Shown piece after piece: positions 1-5,097 of a DNA stretch of 6,270 nt. The translations under genes were made by a program, and so were the position numbers. How positions within the stretch are numbered: the stretch's first letter is position 1; each line of letters starts with the position of its first letter. The DNA comes from Deltaproteobacteria bacterium (GTDB lineage: Bacteria > Desulfobacterota > Desulfarculia > Adiutricales > Adiutricaceae), in contig JAITLH010000122.1 in assembly GCA_031277995.1 (NCBI GenBank), positions 1 to 6,270 of the forward strand, read 5' to 3'. The notes under the pieces were generated by a model. The model did no database searches, had not been told where the DNA came from, and worked only from the letters and a program-made list of their open reading frames with translations.

Positions 1-439
1 AAAAGGCGACCACGGAAGAGACGTTTATTATTCGCCCGTAACGCTGTTTCATCATGGGCCTGGCCGCGGCCCGGCACAGGTTAAAGGCGCCTTTAAGGTT
101 TACGTCTATGACCTCGGAAAAATCTTCGTCGCCCATGCGGACGCAAAGCCCATCTCGAGTGATACCGGCGTTATTGACCAAAACGTCCAATCGGCCATAG
201 GTCTTAATGATCTCGCTCACCGCTTCGGCGGCCATTTTTGCGTCGGAAACGGAAAAACGTTGAGCCTCAAAAGTATGGCACAATGGGGTAAGTTCATCGC
301 CAAGTCCCGACATGACCGATAGGTCGGAGCCGCTATGGGTGACCACCAAATCGGTATCCTTGGAGGCGAATCGCTTGGCGATGGCTCGGCCAATCCCTCG
401 ACTGGCCCCGGTAATCAAAACGACTTTAATTCTTGACAC
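1..439 (-). CDS. fabG: 3-oxoacyl-[ACP] reductase FabG, N-terminal 146 residues (runs off left edge)
   Basis: FabG is the cytosolic NADPH-dependent reductase that turns 3-oxoacyl-ACP into 3-hydroxyacyl-ACP in type II fatty-acid elongation. The translated frame shows a short-chain dehydrogenase Rossmann fold: TGASRGIG at residues 10-17 (cofactor glycine motif), NNAG at 89-92 followed by ITRDGL, which is typical of FabG itself, the active-site Asn in DVNLKGAFN (N114), and NVSS at 139-142 with the catalytic Ser. The YxxxK pair would come next and is off the window; about 100 of roughly 247 residues are missing. The start is a GTG at 439-437, the only usual start codon between the upstream in-frame stop (494-496) and the cofactor motif. 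No strong Shine-Dalgarno precedes it. It lies 70 bases after rpmF on the same strand and is probably co-transcribed. Other SDR reductases are possible, but the NAGITRDGL context makes FabG very likely. Confidence 0.92.
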   Translation of the reverse strand, partial: MSRIKVVLITGASRGIGRAIAKRFASKDTDLVVTHSGSDLSVMSGLGDELTPLCHTFEAQRFSVSDAKMAAEAVSEIIKTYGRLDVLVNNAGITRDGLCVRMGDEDFSEVIDVNLKGAFNLCRAAARPMMKQRYGRIINVSSVVAF

Positions 440-509
440 TTGGTAACCATGGCCAATCCCGGCGACGCCGGAGAGCTTTTGGGGCTCATTAAATCATTGC
501 CTTAAACGT

Positions 510-800
510 TTACTCGGCGGCCTTAGGCTTGGAGCGCGCTTTTTTCGCCTGTTTTACTTTTCTTTTTATTTTTTTCACCACGGACACTTTTTGTTCCTTT
601 TCCTTGCTCTGATTCACGTCCTCTTCGGGGGGAACGACAAAAACCCGGCCCCGATACTGACCGCATTTAGGGCAAACATGGTGAGGCCTGACGGGGTCAA
701 AACACACCGTGCACTTGACTAGGGTGGGAACCGAAGCCACGTAATGGGTACGGCGCAAGCGGCCTTTCATTTTTGAGAGTCTTCTCTTGGGAACAGTCAT
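510..800 (-). CDS. rpmF: 50S ribosomal protein L32 with long basic C-terminal tail
   Basis: L32 is a small zinc-ribbon protein of the large ribosomal subunit. The N-terminus MTVPKRRLSKMKGRLRR is the family's basic leader. Four cysteines, C30-x2-C33 and C43-x2-C46, form the zinc ribbon, followed by CGQYRGR, the usual end of the conserved core. The family is normally about 55-65 residues; this one has 96. The extra part, from about residue 59, starts with an acidic/polar linker and then becomes lysine-rich with Val/Ile/Ala spacing (about 72-93), ending KPKAAE. The tail is in frame and without interruption, so it is probably real. The start is an ATG at 800, with an AGGGG-type ribosome site on the minus strand near 814-818, slightly far upstream. 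It follows yceD by 116 bases, the usual pairing for this gene, and precedes fabG. Confidence 0.95.
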   Translation of the reverse strand: MTVPKRRLSKMKGRLRRTHYVASVPTLVKCTVCFDPVRPHHVCPKCGQYRGRVFVVPPEEDVNQSKEKEQKVSVVKKIKRKVKQAKKARSKPKAAE

Positions 801-889
801 TTTAAATCCAACACCCCTAAGGTTTTACCCAAAGGAGTTCCTTTCAATTAAACTTGAATTTATTCCAAGTATAAATGGTAGTATTTTCT

Positions 890-909
890 ATCCCGCCCAC
901 TAGCGGGAT
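890..909 (-). other. Hairpin in the yceD-rpmF gap
   Basis: ATCCCGC (890-896) and GCGGGAT (903-909) form a perfect 7-bp GC-rich stem with a 6-base loop, starting 7 bases after the yceD stop codon. In the transcribed (minus) direction the stem is followed by AGAAAATAC and not by a T-run, so it does not look like an intrinsic terminator. An RNA-stability or processing element between yceD and rpmF is a possible role. A second, weaker dyad (ACTTG...CAAGT, 852-870) follows it. The structure is seen directly; the role is inferred. Confidence 0.45.
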
Positions 910-916
910 GGACAAA

Positions 917-1504
917 TTAGTGTTTGGTGGGTTGCTGGGTAGGACAATAACAAGGTCCTTCGTTTAAATTAGCTCCACAGCGTGGACACAACCCGGCGCA
1001 GTCGTCACGGCACAGGGCCTTATAAGGAAAAGCCAACCAAAAAAACTCAGCCATCAGGGGAGCGAGATCGAAACTCTGGCCATCTCGAATCACTATGGCC
1101 GAGTCGTCTCCTTCTTGGTCGAGATCTTGGTTCGCGTCAACTCCCCTAAGGTCGTTTTTTCCGGGTTCGCGCAATTTGATTAAATCGTCAAATTTATCGT
1201 CTATCCGGCTAACGAAGGGGGTTAAGCAACGGGCGCAAATAAGTTCCACCTTGACGGCAAAAAAGCCCTTGACCTTTAGCTTTCGGCCAACGAGCATAAG
1301 TTTTATATGGCCCCGCATGGAGGTCAAAATTTTGGGAATAACCGACTGGTTTTCCCCTTGATCGACTACCGGTAATTGCTCAAGATTTTTACCGCTGGCC
1401 AAAAGTTCGGTAAGCGTGGCCGGGCTTAAAGCGAAATCGCGTTCCTGTCCCGTCTCCGGCCAAGCCTCAAGCGCGAAAACCAAGTTGTTAAAGACTGACT
1501 CCAC
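917..1504 (-). CDS. yceD: YceD/DUF177 family large-subunit rRNA accumulation protein
   Basis: DUF177 proteins such as E. coli YceD are needed for normal 23S rRNA accumulation and are almost always encoded just upstream of rpmF, as here. The 195-residue product fits the family. CARC at residues 90-93 lies in the central strand region (VELICARCLTPF), the typical DUF177 signature. The C-terminus holds six more cysteines (C165, C169, C173, C176, C185, C187) in CRDDCAGLCPRCG and CYC, matching the family's zinc-binding tail. An acidic, probably disordered stretch separates the two parts (about 118-135). The start is a GTG at 1504; the upstream GGTAAGG gives only a modest ribosome site. A promoter-like sequence lies about 50 bases upstream, so this gene probably heads the yceD-rpmF-fabG unit. 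Family assignment is firm; the molecular role rests on work in E. coli. Confidence 0.9.
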   Translation of the reverse strand: MESVFNNLVFALEAWPETGQERDFALSPATLTELLASGKNLEQLPVVDQGENQSVIPKILTSMRGHIKLMLVGRKLKVKGFFAVKVELICARCLTPFVSRIDDKFDDLIKLREPGKNDLRGVDANQDLDQEGDDSAIVIRDGQSFDLAPLMAEFFWLAFPYKALCRDDCAGLCPRCGANLNEGPCYCPTQQPTKH

Positions 1505-1552
1505 AAGCCTTACCGGTGGACGACCCCCGGGTTGCCCCGCGCGGATCGGTTA

Positions 1553-1581
1553 ATTATGATGTATTGTCCAATTAAAGACAA
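1553..1581 (-). promoter_or_regulatory. Putative sigma70-type promoter for yceD-rpmF-fabG
   Basis: On the minus strand TTGTCT (1581-1576) and CATAAT (1558-1553) are separated by exactly 17 bases. Transcription would start near 1546, about 40 bases before the yceD GTG. A short dyad, TTGTC...GACAA (1564-1581), overlaps the -35 element and spacer. It lies in the 159-base gap after secG, which otherwise holds no gene. The match is by eye to the consensus and is not proof of activity. Confidence 0.5.
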
Positions 1582-1663
1582 GAGAAAAAAACGTAGCCTT
1601 TATTAACTGGGTTTGGCTTCGACGGGTTTGTCGTATCCCGAAGCGACGCCGTCAATAGCGCAA

Positions 1664-2287
1664 TTAATCGGCCGAGGTTTGTCCCGACGAGCTTTGATCG
1701 CCCGCGGTTTGTCCAGCGGCGTTTTGTTCGGTCGAGCTTTGCTCGGCCGTGGTTTGTCCTGACGAGCTTTGCTCGGTCGCGGTTTCGCCGGGGGAAGTTT
1801 GGCCGCCTTGGGCGGGCCCGGAAACTTCAGAACCTTTCCCGGCGCCGTCCGAAGTTGGGGAGTCGCTACCTGCGGCCGGAGGGGTGGTTTCCGTCGATAT
1901 TTCGGAAGCTTCGGTCGCGCTCTCTTCTAATCCGGGGGCTGGAAGCAAAGTCGGGTCAATGGGAACTTGAACCTCTTCCTCGGAAACGGCTCTTCCCTCG
2001 ACCGGGGCGGCGACTGGGGCCGGTTCAGGTTCGGCCTCTATGACCGACCCCCGTTTGTAGGCCCCTTCAGCGAAAACCGAAAGCGTCAGAGAAGTTACCA
2101 TGAAAATAATGGCCGCCACGGTAGTCACTCTGCCAATGAAGGTGGCCGGGCCCCTCGCCCCGAAAACCGAGGAAGAGGAACCGCCAAAAGCCGCTCCCAA
2201 ACCGGTGCCCTTCCCGGTCTGCAGTAGGACGCTGATCATCAAAATGATGGCCACGACAACATGAATCAAAGTGATAAAAGAGAACAT
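1664..2287 (-). CDS. secG: SecG preprotein translocase subunit with long repeat-containing tail
   Basis: SecG is the small auxiliary subunit of the SecYEG channel in the inner membrane and stimulates SecA-driven export. The first 80 residues are a standard SecG: membrane helix 1 at about 3-22, the conserved loop LLQTGKGTGLGAAFGGSSSSVFG (21-43), and helix 2 at about 52-72. The family is usually about 75-120 residues; this product has 207. From about residue 82 the sequence becomes low complexity, first Pro/Ala/Glu/Val, then Ser/Thr/Gly, and from about 159 to the end a run of pentapeptides ending in Gln (TATEQ, SSSGQ, TTAEQ, SSTEQ, NAAGQ, TAGDQ, SSSGQ). With the normal SecG topology this tail would be periplasmic. 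The start ATG at 2287 gives the conserved N-terminus directly, although no strong ribosome site is visible. It follows tpiA by 102 bases on the same strand. Confidence 0.94.
   Translation of the reverse strand: MFSFITLIHVVVAIILMISVLLQTGKGTGLGAAFGGSSSSVFGARGPATFIGRVTTVAAIIFMVTSLTLSVFAEGAYKRGSVIEAEPEPAPVAAPVEGRAVSEEEVQVPIDPTLLPAPGLEESATEASEISTETTPPAAGSDSPTSDGAGKGSEVSGPAQGGQTSPGETATEQSSSGQTTAEQSSTEQNAAGQTAGDQSSSGQTSAD
1667..1813 (-). repeat. 15-bp-period tandem repeat in the 3' end of secG
   Basis: The last 49 codons of secG are built from degenerate 15-base units. Read on the plus strand, GGTTTGTCC begins at 1676, 1706 and 1751, with a variant GGTTTCGCC at 1781; these spacings are 30, 45 and 30. 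CGAGCTTTG recurs within these units (units at 1686, 1731 and 1761; spacings 45 and 30). Every spacing is a multiple of 15, so length changes by whole units keep the reading frame. The encoded unit is roughly xxx(E/G/D)Q. Confidence 0.85.
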
Positions 2288-2344
2288 TCGACGACCCGAG
2301 ACGATACCCCAGCACCATGGGGGTAAAAGGTTTCAAAAACATAG

Positions 2345-2367
2345 GTCTCTACCATCTAGATAGAGAC
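2345..2367 (-). terminator. Weak terminator or attenuator candidate between tpiA and secG
   Basis: GTCTCTA (2345-2351) and TAGAGAC (2361-2367) form a perfect 7-bp stem with a 9-base loop, about 22 bases after the tpiA stop codon. In the transcribed direction it is followed by CTATG and then five T. The stem is short and the T-run is offset, so at most partial termination is expected. A second small hairpin, ACCCC(A)...TGGGGT (2306-2324), lies just upstream of the secG start. Confidence 0.3.
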
Positions 2368-2389
2368 TAAATCAAACTTTGGGAAAGAT

Positions 2390-3142
2390 TCAGTTACCGT
2401 ATTTTACGATTTTGGCAAAGGAATCGGCCTTGAGACTGGCCCCGCCAACCAAAAGTCCATCTATGTCAGGCTGGGCCATGAGAGCTTGGGCGTTGTCTGG
2501 TTTGACCGAGCCGCCGTAAAGGATCCTGATGGCCTCGGCGGGAAGGCCCAGGCTTCCAAGTTCTTTACGAATGAAGGCTTGCGTTTCTTGGGCTTCTTCC
2601 TTGGTGGCCGTCTTTCCCGTCCCTATGGCCCAGACGGGTTCATAAGCCAAGATCAGATTTTTTTCGTCTTGGGCTTTAAAATCGGCTAAACTACCCTTGA
2701 GCTGAGTGGCCAGGACCTCGAAGGTCCGGCCGGATTCGCGTTCGGCCAAGGTCTCACCCACGCAAACGACGGCCAAAAGCCCGGCCGCGAGAGCGGCGGA
2801 GAGTTTTTTCGAAACCCACTCGTCGGTATCGCCAAAATACTGCCTGCGCTCACTGTGGCCGATGATGGCCATTTTGGCTCCGGCGGAAACGATCATGCCG
2901 GCCGAGATCTCTCCGGTAAAGGCGCCTTCGTTTTCCCAGTGCAGGTTCTGGGCCCCGATGATGACGGGACTGCCCTTGGCCGCGTCGGCCGCCCTTTGAA
3001 GGGCCGTGGCCGGGACCGCCAACGCCGCGTCCCTGTCCGTCAAGTCCCCAATCAGCGGGACGAATTCTTCGATAAAAGCGACGGCCTGGTCGCCCGTCTT
3101 AAACATCTTCCAGTTTCCGGCCAAAAAAGGTCTTCTGGACAT
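2390..3142 (-). CDS. tpiA: Triosephosphate isomerase
   Basis: TpiA interconverts dihydroxyacetone phosphate and glyceraldehyde 3-phosphate in glycolysis and gluconeogenesis, in the cytosol. The 250-residue product has the normal family length and a complete active site: N10 and K12 in AGNWKM, H96 in IIGHSERR, the catalytic base E168 in AYEPVWAIGTG, and the phosphate-binding loops GGSVKPDN (210-217) and VGGASL (232-237). The flexible loop 6 is the WAIGTGKTA segment after E168. The frame stays open further upstream to a TTG near 3244, but that extension resembles nothing in the family. The ATG at 3142 is preceded by a strong GGGAGGG and gives the standard MxxRPFLAGNWKM start, so it is chosen. 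It is the first gene of the leftward block, with a consensus-like promoter about 125 bases upstream. Confidence 0.98.
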   Translation of the reverse strand: MSRRPFLAGNWKMFKTGDQAVAFIEEFVPLIGDLTDRDAALAVPATALQRAADAAKGSPVIIGAQNLHWENEGAFTGEISAGMIVSAGAKMAIIGHSERRQYFGDTDEWVSKKLSAALAAGLLAVVCVGETLAERESGRTFEVLATQLKGSLADFKAQDEKNLILAYEPVWAIGTGKTATKEEAQETQAFIRKELGSLGLPAEAIRILYGGSVKPDNAQALMAQPDIDGLLVGGASLKADSFAKIVKYGN

Positions 3143-3146
3143 GATG

Positions 3147-3153
3147 CCCTCCC
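3147..3153 (-). promoter_or_regulatory. Ribosome binding site of tpiA
   Basis: GGGAGGG on the minus strand lies four bases before the ATG at 3142-3140. It is the strongest Shine-Dalgarno sequence in the window and decides the tpiA start against the longer reading from a TTG near 3244. Confidence 0.8.
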
Positions 3154-3193
3154 GCTCGTGGCCATGATTAGCCACTTTTTGAAATTTGAGATG

Positions 3194-3255
3194 TCGCCAA
3201 AGCCGGATCGCCGCAAAACGAAAAATCTCGGTACCAAAGTCCAAGGCTTTGGCGA
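3194..3255 (-). repeat. 11-bp inverted repeat in the tpiA leader
   Basis: TCGCCAAAGCC (3194-3204) is the exact reverse complement of GGCTTTGGCGA (3245-3255), with 40 bases between. A competing pairing also exists: GATCGCC (3206-3212) is complementary to GGCGATC (3251-3257). Both lie between the predicted tpiA transcription start (about 3261) and the ribosome site, so the leader RNA could fold in two exclusive ways. No known riboswitch or T-box motif was recognised. Function is unknown. Confidence 0.5.
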
Positions 3256-3267
3256 TCTGAATTTTTT

Positions 3268-3296
3268 ATTATAAATAATCTTGAGAAGAAAAACAA
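3268..3296 (-). promoter_or_regulatory. Promoter of the tpiA-secG transcript
   Basis: On the minus strand TTGTTT (3296-3291) and a perfect TATAAT (3273-3268) are 17 bases apart, an almost ideal sigma70 promoter. Transcription would start near 3261 and give a leader of about 120 bases that contains the 3194-3255 inverted repeat. Confidence 0.65.
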
Positions 3297-3297
3297 G

Positions 3298-3327
3298 TTG
3301 CTTTTTAACTTTCTATGAGGCTATTAT
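3298..3327 (+). promoter_or_regulatory. Putative gltX promoter, divergent from tpiA
   Basis: TTGCTT (3298-3303) and TATTAT (3322-3327) are 18 bases apart. The -35 box starts two bases from the edge of the opposing tpiA -35 box, so the two promoters are back to back. The leader to gltX would be about 130 bases. It contains two T-runs (3351-3357 and 3381-3388) without an obvious stem in front of them, and a small hairpin, GACC(C)AAGT...ACTTGGTC (3396-3419). No T-box sequence was seen. Confidence 0.45.
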
Positions 3328-3463
3328 AAAAGATTGTGGTTCTTGGCCCATTTTTTTGTTCCCCGCCTAACCATAACTCGTTTTTTTTCCCGATCGACCC
3401 AAGTCCGCAAAACTTGGTCCAAACCTTGATCCCGCATGGATTTTACTCGTTGGCTTTAATATT

Positions 3464-4849
3464 ATGATTACCCGCTTCGCTCCCAGCCCAACCGGGCATC
3501 TCCACATCGGCGGGGCCAGAACGGCCCTTTTTAACTATCTCTTGGCCAAAAAAGAAAACGGGCGCTTCGTTCTTAGGATCGAAGACACCGACGCCCTGCG
3601 TTCCACCGAAGAATACACCCAATCCATATTGAATGCCATGAAATGGTTAGGCCTTAGTTGGGACGGCGAGCCCATCTTCCAACGGGCCCGAAGCCAATTC
3701 CATCGCGAAAAAGTTTTGTGGTTGGTCGAAAAGGGGTTGGCCTACTGGTGTCATTGCAAGCCGGAGGAAATCGAGATAGGCCGCCAAAAAGCCCTGGCCG
3801 AGGGAGGAAAACCCCGTTACGATGGGCGCTGCCGAGAATTGGGACTGGGCCCGGCGCCCGGAGCCGCGGTCCGTTTCAAGGGGCCGGATTTTGGACAAAT
3901 AGGGTGGACCGATCTAGTTAAGGGCCCCATCGCCTTTGACGCTTCGGAACTTGACGATCTGGTGCTCCTTAGAAGTGACGATCAGCCAACGTACAATCTG
4001 GCCGTGGTCGTGGACGACATCGACATGGGCATAACCGACGTGATAAGGGGTGACGACCACGTAAATAACACGCCCAGACAGATCCTGCTCTATCGGGCCT
4101 TCGGGGCCACCCCGCCAAATTTTGGGCACCTGCCCATGATCCTGGGCGCCGACAAAAGCAGGCTCTCCAAACGCCACGGGGCCACCTCGGTCATGGCTTA
4201 CCACGATCTTGGCTATCTGCCGGAAGCTTTGGTTAACTACTTGGCCCGTCTTGGTTGGTCACACGGCGATCAAGAAATTTTTTCCCTAAAGGAGATGGAA
4301 GGGCTATTTAGCCTAAAAAACGTTGGCAAATCGGCCGCGGTCTTTAACCCGGAGAAGCTCGATTGGTTAAACGCCCATTACCTTAAAAGCCGCGAGCCGA
4401 GCGACGTCTCGAATCTCCTAAAACCATTTTTGGAAAAACGAGCTCTTGCCCTGCCTAGCCCACAAATCCTTGAGAAAATCGTCCTCACCTTACGGGAGCG
4501 CTCCAAGACCCTAGACGAGATGGCCGCCAAGGCGGAGTTCTATCTCTTGGATTTGCCCAAAATCGACCCGGATTCGGCCAAAAAACTCCTCACCCCACAA
4601 GGCCTTTCCATCCTGGCCCGCTGGCGGGAACTTCTAAAAAGCCCGCCAAACGACCATGGCGCCTTTGAAAATCTACTTCGGAATCTCGCTGCCGAACTTG
4701 CCGTAAAACCCGGCGCCGCCGCCCAGCCCCTTAGGCTCGCCTTAACCGGCGTCACGGCCAGTCCCGGACTATACGAAGTCATGGATATCCTAGGGCCCCA
4801 GGCCATCCAAAAAAGGATCGACGCGGCTTTGGCCTACGCGGTTGGCTAA
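3464..4849 (+). CDS. gltX: Glutamyl-tRNA synthetase
   Basis: GltX is the class I synthetase that charges tRNA-Glu, using ATP and glutamate in the cytosol. The 461-residue product is of typical bacterial length. FAPSPTGHLHIGG (5-17) carries the HIGH-type ATP motif and RLSKRHG (233-239) is the KMSKS-type loop. The zinc region has C96, C98, Y119 and C123 (CHC...YDGRC), the ligand pattern described for E. coli GluRS; the His two residues after the last Cys in E. coli is Glu here. NYLARLGWSHGD (258-269) and the C-terminal AQPLRLALTG...SPGL segment (420-435) are conserved anticodon-side features. The ATG at 3464 gives the standard N-terminus; no strong ribosome site is visible, and a 7-codon frame ends 4 bases before it. 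Whether it is discriminating or also charges tRNA-Gln cannot be told from the sequence. It diverges from tpiA. Confidence 0.97.
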   Translation: MITRFAPSPTGHLHIGGARTALFNYLLAKKENGRFVLRIEDTDALRSTEEYTQSILNAMKWLGLSWDGEPIFQRARSQFHREKVLWLVEKGLAYWCHCKPEEIEIGRQKALAEGGKPRYDGRCRELGLGPAPGAAVRFKGPDFGQIGWTDLVKGPIAFDASELDDLVLLRSDDQPTYNLAVVVDDIDMGITDVIRGDDHVNNTPRQILLYRAFGATPPNFGHLPMILGADKSRLSKRHGATSVMAYHDLGYLPEALVNYLARLGWSHGDQEIFSLKEMEGLFSLKNVGKSAAVFNPEKLDWLNAHYLKSREPSDVSNLLKPFLEKRALALPSPQILEKIVLTLRERSKTLDEMAAKAEFYLLDLPKIDPDSAKKLLTPQGLSILARWRELLKSPPNDHGAFENLLRNLAAELAVKPGAAAQPLRLALTGVTASPGLYEVMDILGPQAIQKRIDAALAYAVG

Positions 4850-5097
4850 CCGCCCTATCAAAAAAACTCACCCAACTATTTGGACATCCCCAAAAAACCG
4901 ACAACCCGTTAAGCCAAAGTAAGCGCTTACGAAGTGACATTTTAATCTATTATGTTGAGTAATTGATGATATAAAAAAACTGGCTCTGGCGCTTAACCTT
5001 GATTGAGCAATTATTTTTAGGCTAATTTTTTATAAAAAATCATGATTCAGACAAGTCATAAGTTTAATTATAAAAAAAAGCAATAAAAACTTACTTA
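4850..5097. other. Gene-free convergent gap with composition switch
   Basis: No coding region or RNA gene is visible between the convergent ends of gltX and the membrane gene. G+C falls across it: 25 of 60 bases at 4861-4920, then 16 of 60 at 4921-4980 and 13 of 60 at 5041-5100. It contains a perfect 12-bp palindrome, GTAAGCGCTTAC (4919-4930), a 16-bp A/T palindrome ATTTTTTATAAAAAAT (5025-5040), and a loose 7-bp inverted repeat (5059-5065 with 5087-5093). No convincing intrinsic terminator with a GC stem and T-run was found for either gene. Confidence 0.6.
4919..4930. repeat. Perfect 12-bp palindrome at the composition boundary
   Basis: GTAAGCGCTTAC reads the same on both strands. It lies 70 bases after the gltX stop, at the point where base composition turns AT-rich. 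It could be a protein-binding site or a junction scar; nothing else in the sequence identifies it, and palindromes of this length occur by chance at low frequency. Confidence 0.4.

Noticed and set aside
1505..1663. RNA gene or terminator in the secG-yceD gap
   Set aside because: A 6-bp stem (GCTTCG/CGAAGC, around 1615-1645) is present but the T-run lies about 25 bases further on, and no tRNA or ncRNA fold was recognised.
1749..2227. Several plus-strand frames opposite secG
   Set aside because: They are antisense readings of the low-complexity GC-rich tail, overlap each other and show no family features.
3143..3244. N-terminal extension of TpiA by 34 residues from a TTG
   Set aside because: The added residues match nothing in the family, TTG is a poor start, and the internal ATG at 3142 has a strong ribosome site and gives the conserved N-terminus.
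2855..3274. 139-codon plus-strand frame opposite tpiA
   Set aside because: It lies antisense to a certain gene, has no recognisable domain, and follows from the high GC codon pattern of tpiA.
3381..3388. T-run in the gltX leader as part of an attenuator
   Set aside because: No stable stem precedes the T8 tract, and no T-box or leader-peptide signature is present.
4850..4960. tRNA fragment or attachment site after gltX
   Set aside because: No T-loop, acceptor stem or direct repeat could be found; only composition suggests insertion.
5059..5093. Terminator for the AT-rich membrane gene
   Set aside because: The 7-bp inverted repeat (TAAGTTT/AAACTTA) is almost all A/T with a 21-base loop; in DNA this AT-rich such repeats are expected by chance.
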